Assembly (NCBI RefSeq): GCF_009757775.1
Contig: NZ_RHLK01000009.1
Coordinates: 1 to 64,000, forward strand
Length of the DNA stretch: 64,000 nt
Direction of reading: 5' to 3'
Source: Paenibacillus lutrae
Lineage (GTDB): Bacteria; Bacillota; Bacilli; Paenibacillales; NBRC-103111
Positions 56,401 to 64,000 of the stretch are shown one piece after another; within the stretch, counting starts at the first letter, position 1; each line of letters starts with the position of its first letter. The position numbers and the translations under genes are program-made. The notes beneath the pieces were generated by a model. The model had not been told where the DNA came from. It was given only the letters and a program-made list of their open reading frames with translations, and ran no database searches.

Positions 56401-57313
56401 TATCAAAATTCATCTTCAAGTTGCGGAACCATCAGCGGATATCATCCGCCTGGTGAACGAAGCAGCTAAGAAAAGCGGCTTTGAGACAGCTGTGCCGCCG
56501 CTTAATTTTACCGTGCAAGCGGCATATGGCGGCAGAACGATTGATATAAGCAATTTCAATGCCTATGTAGAACGCGCAATGTTGATTCCGGATGGCGTAG
56601 ACCTCGGCCGGATTACAACAGGCGTTGCGGTAGAACCAAACGGAACGGTCCGACATGTACCGACCAAGGTAATGAAGAAGGACGGCCAGTATTATGCGAT
56701 TATTAACAGTTTGTCGAGCGGCACTTATGCCGTAGTCTGGCATCCGCTGGAATTCAAGGATGTCGAGGGCCACTGGTCTGAGCAATCCGTGAATGATATG
56801 GGATCTCGGATGGTCGTCAGCGGAGTGGGCAGTGAATTATTCCAGCCGGACCGCGATATTACCCGTGCTGAATTTGCCGCTATTATTATCCGCGGATTGG
56901 GGATTGAGCTGGATAACGGCAAATCTGCATTCGCCGATCTGAATAGTTCCGACTGGTACTATGATACGGTGTATACGGCTCACAAGTATAACTTGATCAA
57001 CGGCTTTGAGGACGGTACGTTCCGTCCTGAGGATCGGATTACCCGCGAACAGGCTATGGTTATTCTTTCGAAGGCTATGCTCCTTACAGGTTTGAAACAG
57101 AAGCAGGCCGACAGTACAATTGAAGAGCAGCTGAAAGCTTTTACAGATGCTCTGGATGTATCGGGCTGGGCGAAGAGCGGCATAGCCGACAGCGTCCAGG
57201 CTGGGATTGTAACCGGCAGAAACGGCGGAAAACTGGCACCGAAAGCGTTCATCACCAGAGCAGAAGTAGCCGCTACCTTGCAGAGACTTCTTCAGAAATC
57301 CGACTTAATTTGA
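50477..57313 (+). CDS. Large S-layer-homology surface protein with fibronectin-III repeat array
   Basis: A 2278-residue exported protein. A signal peptide (YLKVWMAAILVLTSSGISPFLAKA) is followed by a beta-propeller-like region with repeated 'S.DG.TW' units (about 30-330), then 13 near-identical 93-residue fibronectin-III-like repeats (about 335-1535). Next come a 'DQTLNALVIGYAPGTQE' domain, two ordinary FN3 domains, a Gly/Pro linker (PSPNPDPQPQPQPS), a beta-rich region, and three SLH domains (FQPDRDITRAEFAAII, FRPEDRITREQAMVIL, LAPKAFITRAEVAATL). SLH domains anchor it to pyruvylated wall polymer. AGAGG lies 8 bp before the ATG at 50477. It probably acts in adhesion or polysaccharide binding. 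Confidence 0.92.
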   Translation: MNVYKYLKVWMAAILVLTSSGISPFLAKAQVASWQTIADPKITSSISTVGYANGYWLIFNTAGSYSYSTDAINWTLGQNNIDVNGRRCNGKKAIDTGSELLISCDNGDILAVPDGKSPADIGNWEARRSLSDSVNHNLTAIATDGAGTTVVTGQAGSILVSKNGTTWADNRQSGINPYGVAFGEGKFIVTGDNSASKSVLYSSTDGVTWTVVGGASPAQRLRGIAYGNDKFVAVGYSGYIYVSEDGVTWKKENPPSDVSAITYTNLTFGAGKFYATGTKETLISSVDGVNWETEMYTSTGTKNYTSVAVTEGRAIVAASDLLKTAVVTTPASNVTTFATTGKTTTTASFSWTAASGATAIKVEQSPKGQNSWTTAQTGAIGVSAASATVSGLTPTTEYDFRLVVTGGTNAGNSNVVSVQTDTPIVPVADFATTGKTTTTASFSWTAASGATAVIIEQSPKGQNTWTTAQTGAISVSAVSATVTGLTPTTEYDFRLVVTGGTNAGNSNVVSVQTDTPIVPVADFATTGKTTTTASFSWTAASGATAIKVEQSPKGQNSWTTAQTGAISVTAASATVTGLTPTTEYDFRLVVTGGTNAGNSNVVSVQTDTPIVPVADFATTGKTTTTASFSWTAASGATAIKVEQSPKGQNTWTTAQTGAIGVSAASATVTGLTPTTEYDFRLVVTGGTNAGNSNVVSLQTDTPIVPVADFATTGKTTTTVSFSWTAASGATAIKIEQSPKGQNTWTTAQTGAISVSAASATVSGLTPTTEYDFRLVVTGGTNAGNSNVVSVQTETLIVPVADFATTGKTTTTASFSWTAASGATAIIIEQSPKGQNTWTTAQTGAISVSAASATVTGLTPTTEYDFRLVVTGGTNAGNSNVVSVQTDTPIVPVADFATTGKTTTTASFSWTAASGATAIKVEQSPKGQNSWTTAQTGAIGVSAVSATVTGLTPTTEYDFRLVVTGGTNAGNSNVVSVQTETPIVPVADFATTGKTTTTASFSWTAASGATSVIIEQSPKGQNTWTTAQTGAIGVSAASATVTGLTPTTEYDFRLVVTGGTNAGNSNVVSVQTDTPIVPVADFATTGKTTTTASFSWTAASGATAIKIEQSPKGQNTWTTAQTGAISISAASATVTGLTPTTEYDFRLVVTGGTNAGNSNLVSVQTDTPIVPVADFATTGKTTTTASFSWTAASGATAIIIEQSPKGQNTWTPAQTGAISISAASATVTGLSPTTEYDFRLVVTGGTNAGNSNVVSVQTDTPIVPVADFATTGKTTTTASFSWTAASGATAIKIEQSPKGQNTWTTAQTGAIGVSAASATVTGLTPTTEYDFRLVVTGGTNAGNSNVVSVQTETPIVPVADFATTGKTTTTVSFSWTAASGATAIKIEQSPKGQNTWTTAQTGAIGVSAASATVTGLTPTTEYDFRLVVTGGTNAGNSNVVSVQTETPIVPVADFATTGKTTTTASFSWTSANGATAIIIEQSPKGQNTWTPAQTGAISVSAASATVTGLNPSTEYDFRLVVTGGTNAGTSNEVSVTTPAALTYSLYPIGDQTLNALVIGYAPGTQEIRNIGLSRTGTGKLSNLNVSLSGTNAGDFEITQPALTELNEFNLQTDFTIKAKDGLAAGTYTTQVTISATNMTDVTLTVTQVVNLPNVPANPQNLTAAGGDRQVELNWSTVTGATYYDVYRGTASGVYDSTPIATVTGATYLAKDLTNGTTYYFIVKAGNPGGGSAASNEGSATPGAVPLAPTNVTAVAGNGEATITFTAPVNNGGLPITQYEVTVSPGNTIVTNASSPVTITGLTNGTSYTFTVKAINAAGKSEASAASNAVIPAAPSGGGDNGGGNGGNTGSPSPNPDPQPQPQPSVVDVIINGKPVNAGTLLTTSRNGQKVVTVSVNEELLKRYLEAEGKGAVVVVPVTAESDVYVAELNGRMVKGMEAGQAVIEIRTDSASYTLPSQQIDIEAISRQFGQNIQLQDIKIHLQVAEPSADIIRLVNEAAKKSGFETAVPPLNFTVQAAYGGRTIDISNFNAYVERAMLIPDGVDLGRITTGVAVEPNGTVRHVPTKVMKKDGQYYAIINSLSSGTYAVVWHPLEFKDVEGHWSEQSVNDMGSRMVVSGVGSELFQPDRDITRAEFAAIIIRGLGIELDNGKSAFADLNSSDWYYDTVYTAHKYNLINGFEDGTFRPEDRITREQAMVILSKAMLLTGLKQKQADSTIEEQLKAFTDALDVSGWAKSGIADSVQAGIVTGRNGGKLAPKAFITRAEVAATLQRLLQKSDLI
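51481..55085 (+). repeat. Array of 13 tandem 279-bp repeats
   Basis: Thirteen in-frame units of 279 bp (93 codons) encode 'FATTGKTTTTASFSWTAASG' to 'VVSVQTDTPIVPVAD'. Variation is concentrated at a few sites: IKV/IKI/III/VII before EQSPKGQN, S or T in QN[S/T]W, G or S in AI[G/S]VSA, and D or E in QT[D/E]TP. This mosaic pattern suggests unit shuffling by recombination. The last unit is the most diverged (TSANGATA, LNPSTEYD). Confidence 0.95.
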
Positions 57314-57351
57314 GGTTTTAAGATTTCAATACATGAACCTTGTCACAATAA

Positions 57352-57398
57352 AGGTTACCGTAGCAGCTGTTCAATGACTGCTGCGGTAGCCTTTTTTG
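57352..57398 (+). terminator. Terminator of the SLH protein gene
   Basis: GGTTACCGTAGCAG pairs with CTGCTGCGGTAGCC around a 10-base loop and is followed by six T. Confidence 0.9.
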
Positions 57399-57440
57399 CT
57401 TATTAAATCTTGGTCAGCGCGAGTAATCGGTGCAGGGTGC

Positions 57441-57475
57441 ATATTCAGAAAATATTCAACAGGTTCTGTTCTAAT
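57441..57475 (+). promoter_or_regulatory. SARP-type double heptamer and -10 box before the response regulator
   Basis: ATATTCA-gaaa-ATATTCA (57441-57458) is a direct heptamer repeat with a 4-bp spacer (11-bp period). It is followed after exactly 11 bp by a -10-like TCTAAT (57470-57475). The same 18 bp and the same 11-bp distance to a -10 box occur before the adhesin gene at 59548. SARP-family activators bind such repeats in place of a -35 box, so the regulator probably activates its own gene. Confidence 0.7.
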
Positions 57476-57582
57476 GATAGATGCGACAATAATCGCATAC
57501 TGCGGCACTATCTTGGATGGATACACCCCCTGAGACATTTTTTTGGTAGAATAAAGAATAATGAGGGGCAGGGGTAACGGGC

Positions 57583-58749
57583 ATGAAGGTGATCATTGTC
57601 GATGATGAGAAGCTTGCTTTAAGAAAAATAGAGAAATTGCTGGGTGACCAGGAAGGATTGAATACAGAAATTGAACTGGTCGGGGCGTACCAAGACCCGG
57701 TTGAAGCCCTTGAGGCTGTTCAGCGCGAAACGCCGGATATAGATTTAGCGTTCCTGGATATCGAGATGCCGGAGATGAACGGTTTTGAATTGGCGGAGCG
57801 GTTGTTGGCGTTATATCCGCAGCTCCAGGTTGTTTTTGTGACGGCTTATCACAGTTTTGCCGTGAAGGCGTTCGAAGTCGATGCGCTGGACTACCTGCTG
57901 AAGCCGGTTCATCCTTCCAGGTTGTCTGTGACTTTGAAAAGAGCCGCAGCCGGCCTTGCTGTACCAGCGGGTTCGGATCGAGAGAACCGGACCGGTACGA
58001 TGCTGTGCTGCCTGAGAAGCCTGCATTATCTGGATACGGGCGGCCAGAGGCAGTACTTTTCATGGAAGACGCTGAAAGCGCCGGAATTGTTTGCGTATCT
58101 GATCCATCACCGGGACAGAACGGTGGGCAAGCAGACGCTCATCGATCTCTTGTGGCCGGATTATGATTTCAAAAGGGCAACCGCCCAATTGCATACCGCC
58201 GTTTATCAGATCCGTAAAATGATCAGAAGCTGCGCTCTCGATATCACGGTCAAATACCAGGATGAGGCTTACCGGCTGCTATGGGGCAACACAACGCTGG
58301 ATGTGGAAGAATGGGAGAAGAGTCTGCAAGCTGCGCCTCCTGTCATGCCAGATACGCTGGAGTTGCATGTCAATATGCTGGATCAATATACAGGCGATTA
58401 TCTGGAGGAACACTGGTATTCCTGGTCGGACTATGAGCAGGAGCGGCTGCGGCTGCTATGGTTGCAGCATGCGAAGCAGGTGGCGGAGTGCCGCGCGGGG
58501 CTCGGGCATTATCCGGAAGCAATCGGGCTGTACCAGATTATGATGGAGAAGTTTCCTTATATGGAAGCGGGGTATTACGGACTGATTCGGATTTATGCGC
58601 TGCTTCACAACACGGCGGAAGTGAGACGGATTTACCAGCTGCTGACGGATGAATTGGCAAAAGAATACGGAACGGCACCCAGTGAGGAACTGAGAGAGTG
58701 GTACCGGCAGTGGGAACTGGAAAATCCGTCGTCCCTAAATGTACAGTAG
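57583..58749 (+). CDS. Response regulator with SARP/BTAD output domain
   Basis: A 388-residue protein. Residues 1-120 are a receiver domain (VDDEK at 6-10, phospho-acceptor Asp59 in FLDIEMPEMNG, Thr87, Lys107 in LLKPVHP). Residues about 150-240 are a winged-helix OmpR-like domain (LFAYLIHHRDRTVGKQTLID, LHTAVYQIRKMI). Residues about 250-380 are a bacterial transcriptional activation domain of TPR type (EHWYSWSDYEQERL, YPEAIGLYQIMMEKFPYMEAGY). GGGGTAAC precedes the ATG. No sensor kinase is in the window. It leads a cluster with a sortase and an adhesin. Confidence 0.9.
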   Translation: MKVIIVDDEKLALRKIEKLLGDQEGLNTEIELVGAYQDPVEALEAVQRETPDIDLAFLDIEMPEMNGFELAERLLALYPQLQVVFVTAYHSFAVKAFEVDALDYLLKPVHPSRLSVTLKRAAAGLAVPAGSDRENRTGTMLCCLRSLHYLDTGGQRQYFSWKTLKAPELFAYLIHHRDRTVGKQTLIDLLWPDYDFKRATAQLHTAVYQIRKMIRSCALDITVKYQDEAYRLLWGNTTLDVEEWEKSLQAAPPVMPDTLELHVNMLDQYTGDYLEEHWYSWSDYEQERLRLLWLQHAKQVAECRAGLGHYPEAIGLYQIMMEKFPYMEAGYYGLIRIYALLHNTAEVRRIYQLLTDELAKEYGTAPSEELREWYRQWELENPSSLNVQ

Positions 58750-58789
58750 AGCAGAATAAACAAGCAGTTCGCAGGAAGGGGAGTCGGGT

Positions 58790-59431
58790 TTGAAAATCAA
58801 AATCTTATCCGCGCTTCTAATGATTGCCGGGGTGATTCTCTTCAGCTATCCCAAGGTGGCGGAAATGGTAGAGGATGCCCGGCAGCAGAAGCTGGAAAAG
58901 GATTGGATTGCCAGCTTTCAGAATGTGGAGAGTGTATCGGAATCCGCTCCGGTTTCCCCGGATTCTGATGAAATAGGGACTGCGGAGAACAGCCCGGAAG
59001 GCGCCGCCGAATTCATGAAGAGTTACGCGGGGGCTGGGAAGGTCGAAGGAATTCTGGTAATCGATAAGATCGGCCTGCGGCTGCCTATTCTGGAAGGGGC
59101 TACTAACCGCAATCTGAAAACAACGGCGGCCAGTATCGAGCATACCGGCACTGCCGGAGAAATCGGCAATTATGCAATCGCCGGGCACCGGAACCGGACT
59201 TTCGGCCGCAATTTCAACCGGCTGGATGAACTCGAAGCGGGCGATCAACTGAAGGTGGACACCGGTGAAGCAAGTTACCAGTACACCGTAACGGAGAAAA
59301 CGCTGGTTAAACCGGAGGATGTCTGGGTGCTGGAAGGAGACGGCAGCAGCAAAGAAATTACCCTCGTTACCTGTCATCCTATCGATAATCCGACCCATCG
59401 CCTTATTGTCAAAGGACGCATCATCCCATAA
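58790..59431 (+). CDS. Class D-like sortase
   Basis: A 213-residue membrane-anchored transpeptidase. An N-terminal membrane segment (ILSALLMIAGVILFSY) is followed by an acidic linker and a sortase domain with the triad His133 (AIAGHRNRTFG), Cys195 (TLVTCHPID) and Arg204 (THRLIVKGR). The start is TTG at 58790 with GGAAGGGGAG 6-8 bp upstream. It lies between the response regulator and a large Cna-B adhesin, its likely substrate. Class D sortases often attach proteins during sporulation or surface assembly. Confidence 0.9.
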   Translation: MKIKILSALLMIAGVILFSYPKVAEMVEDARQQKLEKDWIASFQNVESVSESAPVSPDSDEIGTAENSPEGAAEFMKSYAGAGKVEGILVIDKIGLRLPILEGATNRNLKTTAASIEHTGTAGEIGNYAIAGHRNRTFGRNFNRLDELEAGDQLKVDTGEASYQYTVTEKTLVKPEDVWVLEGDGSSKEITLVTCHPIDNPTHRLIVKGRIIP

Positions 59432-59517
59432 AAAAACCGCTCAGGCTCCCGCAGGGAGAACCAGAATGAACAGCGCGCCGCAAGTGCCGCGCCTTCTGGA
59501 GCTGAGTGGTTTTTTTG
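59431..59517 (+). terminator. Terminator after the sortase gene
   Basis: aaaaccgctcag pairs with ctgagtggtttt across a long, itself structured, GC-rich loop, followed by seven T. It separates the regulator-sortase unit from the adhesin gene. Confidence 0.75.
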
Positions 59518-59547
59518 ACGTATAAGAGATGAAGGCGGAGCTTGTCT

Positions 59548-59582
59548 ATATTCAGAAAATATTCAGAGCAAAGGCATATAAT
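59548..59582 (+). promoter_or_regulatory. SARP-type double heptamer and -10 box before the adhesin gene
   Basis: ATATTCA-gaaa-ATATTCA (59548-59565), identical over 18 bp to 57441-57458, is followed after exactly 11 bp by a perfect -10 TATAAT (59577-59582). No TTGACA-like -35 is present, as expected for an activator-dependent promoter. The response regulator encoded at 57583 is the likely activator. Confidence 0.72.
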
Positions 59583-59672
59583 GGATTTGTTTGGCTGCTC
59601 TCTACAATCATCAGGATATAGCATAGAAGATGCAGTTAGAAAAGACTATAAGAGGAGAGGTGGGAAATTCGG

Positions 59673-62600
59673 ATGTTAAGAAAATGGGGAAAGCTGCCCT
59701 ATGTTTTTATGGCAGTTATCCTGCTGCTCAATCTGCTTGCCCCTTCATCTTTTGCGCTCGCTAACGGCGTATCAGGTGGAACAGGCGGAGAATCCGTGAC
59801 GACGGGAGTATACGGCACAGGCGGAGATTCAACTGTCAATGGCAGTGTGTACGGAGACCCCAATGCGAAGGGCTTGGCCGCCAGCGGCCCGGTTATCCAG
59901 CAGAATATCATTACAGGGATATCGATGAAAGACAAGGACGGCAATAAGATCGAAGATGTTCGCCTGGATCAGGGAGCAAGGGTTCAAGTAGATGTTTACT
60001 GGACACTTCCCGATAATCACGGATACAGCAACGGATCAAGCTTTACCTTCGATCTTCCGGACAATTTCAAGGTAGACCGGCCATTGACCGGTGAACTCGA
60101 AGGCGATGTAGGGACGTACGAAGTGACGCCCGAGGGACAAGTTACGTTTGTTTTCAGTGAAGAAATCGAGAACAATCAGAAATGGACCGGGAACTTCTAC
60201 GTATGGAGAGAATTTGAGGAAAGTAAATTTTCCGGCGGGACTAATCAAGAAATTATTTTCCAGTTCCCCGGAGAGCAAATTGTTATCCCCGTTTATTTCA
60301 AAAGCAAAAGTACCAAAGAAATGAACAAGACGGGCTCGCCGGACAAAGGCAGAAATCCGGGTAAGATCACCTGGACAGCGGATATAAATCTCGGCGAGAA
60401 GAAGATTCAGAACGCGGTGTTCAAGGATATGCTGAAGGGCGACGCCAACCTTGATATGGATATGAACTCCATTGAGGTATATGCACTTGAAGTGCAGCTC
60501 GACGGTAAGCTCGTACAGAAGCAGAAGCTGGACCCGAATAACGATTATACAAGTACGCCGAATGCGGGCGGATTCGTGCTCAATCTCGGAGACATCAGCA
60601 GCGCTTACCGGGTGGTGTATACTACCGGTATTACCAGTACAGCGGATAAGACTTATGTCAATGAGGCAGAACTGTCGGGTACGGGGCTAAGCAGTCCGCT
60701 GCCGGCTACGGCAAGCGTACCGGTGCAATTCAGCAAGCCGCTTACGAAGAATTCGCCGGCTTATGATTCGGCTTCACAGACGATCACATGGGCGGTTCAG
60801 TATAATTACAATGAGCAGACCATCGCTGCCAACGACGCTTGGATCGATGATATTATTGAAACGAACCAGCAGGAGCTGATTCCTTCGTCGTTCGAAGTAT
60901 ACGAGATGACGATTGACTCCGGCGGCAATGCAGCGCAGAAGACGGGGACGCCTCTAACCGAGAATACGCAGTATACGGTTACGCCAACCGCTACCGGATT
61001 TAAATTGACTTTCACCGACGCGGTGGACAGTGCTTATGAAATCAAGTACAAGACCAAAGCGGTGGACCGGGTACATGCCGACAAAGTCACCGTGACCAAT
61101 AAAGTATCGATGCCGGGTGTTCCGGAGATCAAGGCATACCGGGATATCAATCAGGTCATTTTCTGGAAATCATATGGAAAAATCGATTATGCGCTCAAAA
61201 TCATGGACTGGAAAATCAGTCTGAATGATGACGAGAAGCAAATGTCGGACGTGTACATTCTGGATGATTATGCCGGACAAGGCATGACGATGCTTCCGGA
61301 TACGCTGGAGATCAGCGGGTTGACCAAAGATACGGATTATAAGATTGAGGCTGACCCGGATTATACGGAAGGCTTTAAAATTACGTTCCTGAAAGACATT
61401 ACTACGAAACACATGATCACGTACTCCACTCAGTTCGATCCCGCAAATAACAAAAAGACCCAATACACAAACAATGCGCATCTTAACTGGGTCGAAGGCG
61501 GAGTGCAGCAGATTGCCATCAGCAAGACGGTGGATCGTCCGCTCGACAATTATACGAAGGATAACGGCAGCAAGACGGGCAAATACGATGCCGTTACCAA
61601 AGATATCAATTGGACGCTGGATATAAACTATAATCTGCATAAGATTGATCAAGGGGTTGTCCGGGATTTCTATACCGGGGAACAGACTTTCAAACCAGGC
61701 TCAGTAAGCGTGCAGGCTCTGAAACTTACGGGCGCTGACAACGGAGTTACACCAACGGGTGCACTTCTGGTGCTGAATCAGGATTACAAGATCGAGACGA
61801 AGACGTTGAACGGAAAAGACGGCTTTGAGCTGACATTCCTGAAACCGATCGATTCGGCTTACCGCATCAAGTATACAACCAGCCTGGAGAATCATCCGGT
61901 TGCAGCCGTATACAGCAATGAAGCGGTTCTGATTGACGCATCGCAGCCGGCCAAGGAGCTCTATAAGAAAACCGCTACCGTCAAGCCGAAGTTCGGCGGT
62001 GAGTATATCAATAAAACCGGCCGTCAAGGTACCGGAGCCAGCCAGGAGTATGCATACTGGCAGGTGAATGTTAACCGGAGCCAGTCTGTTGTGGAGAATG
62101 CGGTATTGAAGGACACTTTGTCCGCGAATCAAATTCTTCTGCCGGGCTCTTTCAAACTGTACCATACAAGAGTAGTGGCGGATGGCACACTGGCTAAGAC
62201 AGGTCCCGTCAACGAAACGGAATATACGCTGAACGTGCAGGCGAATTCGTTTACCCTCACCTTCAAAAACACGCTGCACGAGGCTTATATACTTGAATAT
62301 GAGTCATTCATCAATGCGGATAACGGCGAGTCCATCAGCAATAACGCCACACTTGCCGGACAATCCTCCGGCAGTGTGCAGGAGAATGGCCATGGCAATT
62401 TTGTTGCCAAATTCTCAGGAGCCGGAGGCGGTGCTCAGACACCGGGCAAAGGTAATTTGAAGGTCATTAAAGTAGATGCTGTGACTAAAGCTCCGCTTCA
62501 GGGAGCGCGCTTTGCCCTCTACGACAAGAGCGGAGCGACCCTCCTTCAGGAGCTGGTTACCGATGCGAGTGGAGAAGCGCTGTTTGAGAATTACAAGTAT

Positions 62601-64000
62601 AAGGAATACATGCTCAAAGAAGTATCCGCACCAGCCGGATATTTGATCTCCGATGAGTATAGAGTCGGCAAAAAGCTCACCTTCACCCAAACTGCGGCAG
62701 AAGTGACCGTAAACAACACTAAGGGTGTCTGGGATGTGGAATTAACGAAGGTGGAGCAGGGAGTTCAAGGGAACAAGCTTGAAGGTGCTGTCTTTAAGCT
62801 TCAAATGCTGTCCAATGGCAGCTACGCTGATGTGCCGGGTAAGAGCGCCCTTGTAACCGACAGCTCGGGTACCCTTATGCTGTCCCATCTTGATCCCGGC
62901 AGCTATCAGTTCGTTGAAACGACTGCACCGAAAGGCTTTAAGCTAAGTACGGTGCCTGTGACTTTCACTATCGAAGCCAATCAATCGGCTCCCAAGAAAG
63001 TAACAGCGGTCAATGAGCGTTATATCGGCTCTGCTGAGCTTGTCAAGACGGACGAGTATAATAAAGCGCCGCTTGAAGGAGCGGAATTCGAACTAAGGGA
63101 CGAGCAGGGCAATATGCTGAAGACGGGCTTGAAAACAGATTCCAGCGGCAAACTGCTGGTCAACGGCCTGAAATCAGGCAGCTACCAGCTCGTTGAAGTT
63201 CAGGCTCCGGCCGGTTATGTACTGAAGCTGGATCCGCTTAAATTCGACATCGCAGACGATCAGCAAGTCGGATTGACATTCACAAACAGCCGGATTACCG
63301 GTTCAGTGAAGCTCACTAAGATCGAGACAGGACGTCCGGATCAGAAGCTGAAAGATGCCCAGTTCCGGATTCTGGACCACGATAAAAAGCCGGTCAAGGA
63401 CAGCGGCGGTCTGGATATAACAGGCCTTCTCACGGACGCAAACGGCGAATGGACCGTGTCCGGACTTAGACCGGGACGCTATTATGCGGAAGAAACTGCT
63501 GCACCGGCAGGTTACACGATCCAGAACGCCTTGACGGAGTTCGAGATTGTGGAAGGTCTTGAAACGACTGTCGTTGTGGAAAATTCCCGCATAGTCAGCG
63601 GAGGCGGCGGAGGCGGCGGCGGCAGTGTTGATCCGAACCCGCCAGTAACGCCGCAGCCACCGGTAACACCGGATCCCGATCCGGAAACTCCGGTGACTCC
63701 GAATCCTAAACCGGAACCACCGGCAACGCCGGATCCGAAACCGGACCAGCCGGGCGGCGGGGAGCCGTCCGATCCCGGGACTGACGGACCGGCAGATCCG
63801 ACTGTGCCAGTCCAGCCGGAAGTTCCGGGTGAATCCGGAACTCCGGATACAGGCGGCACGGACGATGGAGCGCAGCCGGGCGGAAGCAACCCGCCAGCAA
63901 CAGGCGGAGCGGGTGAGAGCGGCGGCTCTGACAGCTCCGAAGGCGGCAGCGGCGGCTTAGTTAAGGATACGAATGATAGTGACGGCGGCAGCGCAGATTC
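59673..64000 (+). CDS. Giant Cna-B / collagen-adhesin-type surface protein (partial, runs off the window)
   Basis: An open frame of 1442 codons without stop. A signal peptide (VFMAVILLLNLLAPSSFALA) is followed by about five adhesin Ig-like (Collagen-bind-type) domains, with repeated 'ITWAVQYNYNE', 'INWTLDINYNLHKIDQGVVR' and 'YWQVNVNRSQSVVENAVLKD' strands (about 70-920). Then come five Cna-B/SpaA domains (KVIKVDAVTKAPLQGARFAL, LTKVEQG.KLEGAVFKLQ, LVKTDEYNKAPLEGAEFELR and others), each ending in an 'ETxAPxGY' strand, and a Pro/Gly-rich stalk. The wall-sorting signal should lie beyond 64000. GGAGAGGTGG precedes the ATG. Isopeptide crosslinks (Lys with Asn, and Glu) are expected in the Cna-B domains. 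Confidence 0.93.
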   Translation, partial: MLRKWGKLPYVFMAVILLLNLLAPSSFALANGVSGGTGGESVTTGVYGTGGDSTVNGSVYGDPNAKGLAASGPVIQQNIITGISMKDKDGNKIEDVRLDQGARVQVDVYWTLPDNHGYSNGSSFTFDLPDNFKVDRPLTGELEGDVGTYEVTPEGQVTFVFSEEIENNQKWTGNFYVWREFEESKFSGGTNQEIIFQFPGEQIVIPVYFKSKSTKEMNKTGSPDKGRNPGKITWTADINLGEKKIQNAVFKDMLKGDANLDMDMNSIEVYALEVQLDGKLVQKQKLDPNNDYTSTPNAGGFVLNLGDISSAYRVVYTTGITSTADKTYVNEAELSGTGLSSPLPATASVPVQFSKPLTKNSPAYDSASQTITWAVQYNYNEQTIAANDAWIDDIIETNQQELIPSSFEVYEMTIDSGGNAAQKTGTPLTENTQYTVTPTATGFKLTFTDAVDSAYEIKYKTKAVDRVHADKVTVTNKVSMPGVPEIKAYRDINQVIFWKSYGKIDYALKIMDWKISLNDDEKQMSDVYILDDYAGQGMTMLPDTLEISGLTKDTDYKIEADPDYTEGFKITFLKDITTKHMITYSTQFDPANNKKTQYTNNAHLNWVEGGVQQIAISKTVDRPLDNYTKDNGSKTGKYDAVTKDINWTLDINYNLHKIDQGVVRDFYTGEQTFKPGSVSVQALKLTGADNGVTPTGALLVLNQDYKIETKTLNGKDGFELTFLKPIDSAYRIKYTTSLENHPVAAVYSNEAVLIDASQPAKELYKKTATVKPKFGGEYINKTGRQGTGASQEYAYWQVNVNRSQSVVENAVLKDTLSANQILLPGSFKLYHTRVVADGTLAKTGPVNETEYTLNVQANSFTLTFKNTLHEAYILEYESFINADNGESISNNATLAGQSSGSVQENGHGNFVAKFSGAGGGAQTPGKGNLKVIKVDAVTKAPLQGARFALYDKSGATLLQELVTDASGEALFENYKYKEYMLKEVSAPAGYLISDEYRVGKKLTFTQTAAEVTVNNTKGVWDVELTKVEQGVQGNKLEGAVFKLQMLSNGSYADVPGKSALVTDSSGTLMLSHLDPGSYQFVETTAPKGFKLSTVPVTFTIEANQSAPKKVTAVNERYIGSAELVKTDEYNKAPLEGAEFELRDEQGNMLKTGLKTDSSGKLLVNGLKSGSYQLVEVQAPAGYVLKLDPLKFDIADDQQVGLTFTNSRITGSVKLTKIETGRPDQKLKDAQFRILDHDKKPVKDSGGLDITGLLTDANGEWTVSGLRPGRYYAEETAAPAGYTIQNALTEFEIVEGLETTVVVENSRIVSGGGGGGGGSVDPNPPVTPQPPVTPDPDPETPVTPNPKPEPPATPDPKPDQPGGGEPSDPGTDGPADPTVPVQPEVPGESGTPDTGGTDDGAQPGGSNPPATGGAGESGGSDSSEGGSGGLVKDTNDSDGGSAD

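Noticed and set aside
1-64000. tRNA genes, especially next to the rRNA operon and at the island ends
   Set aside because: No segment with a T-loop GGTTCGAATCC-like box together with a matching acceptor stem was found by eye.

Overview
The window looks like a chromosome segment of a Paenibacillus-type member of the Bacillales (Firmicutes). The signs are strong GGAGG-type ribosome binding sites, a guanine-riboswitch-led purine operon in the Bacillus order, a CspB-like cold-shock gene, a YerC-type TrpR relative, S-layer-homology (SLH) domains, and an rRNA operon immediately upstream of purE. The genus is an inference from gene content; no database search was possible.

Layout. (1) 1-430: 3' end of a 23S rRNA gene, a 5S rRNA gene and a terminator. 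(2) 765-15308: a PurBox-like operator pair, a promoter, a guanine riboswitch with terminator, then purE-K-B-C-S-Q-L-F-M-N-H-D, the complete inosine monophosphate (IMP) pathway plus purB, all on the + strand. (3) 15.3-23.9 kb: single genes (small membrane protein, secreted MORN-repeat protein, DCC-family thiol protein, Gly-rich/basic protein, yerC, cbiX-like chelatase, dgkB-like lipid kinase, rlmD-like rRNA methyltransferase). A relic 16S rRNA 3' end lies on the minus strand at 18.1 kb.

(4) 23.83-38.65 kb: an accessory island built on the 3' end of the rlmD-like gene. Three separate rlmD C-terminal coding ends are present (23834-23881, 34587-34643, 38316-38363). The first and last begin a direct repeat of about 320 bp that includes the tail of a tyrosine integrase. 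The island holds decayed mobile-element genes (integrase tails, a radC whose active-site segment is inverted, a DUF932 pseudogene, a serine-recombinase tail). It also holds a minus-strand restriction-modification operon (HTH protein, two cytosine-C5 methyltransferases, a 1088-residue nuclease-methylase of type ISP/IIG kind, Vsr), a frameshifted GmrSD-like gene, and two HxlR regulator/flavodoxin-fold oxidoreductase pairs.

(5) 38.65-50.2 kb: an acyl carrier protein with an unrecognised 363-residue partner, two lipoproteins and a CPBP protease linked by an eroded duplication, HU, CspB, a GNAT-nitrilase fusion followed by a second nitrilase, and an operon of a GNAT and three tail-collar proteins. 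(6) 50.5-64.0 kb: surface proteins. These are a 2278-residue SLH protein carrying 13 near-identical fibronectin-III-like repeats, then a response regulator with a SARP/BTAD output domain, a class D-like sortase, and a very large Cna-B adhesin that runs off the window. The regulator gene and the adhesin gene share an identical 18-bp double heptamer placed exactly 11 bp before a -10 box. This suggests that the regulator controls itself and the adhesin.
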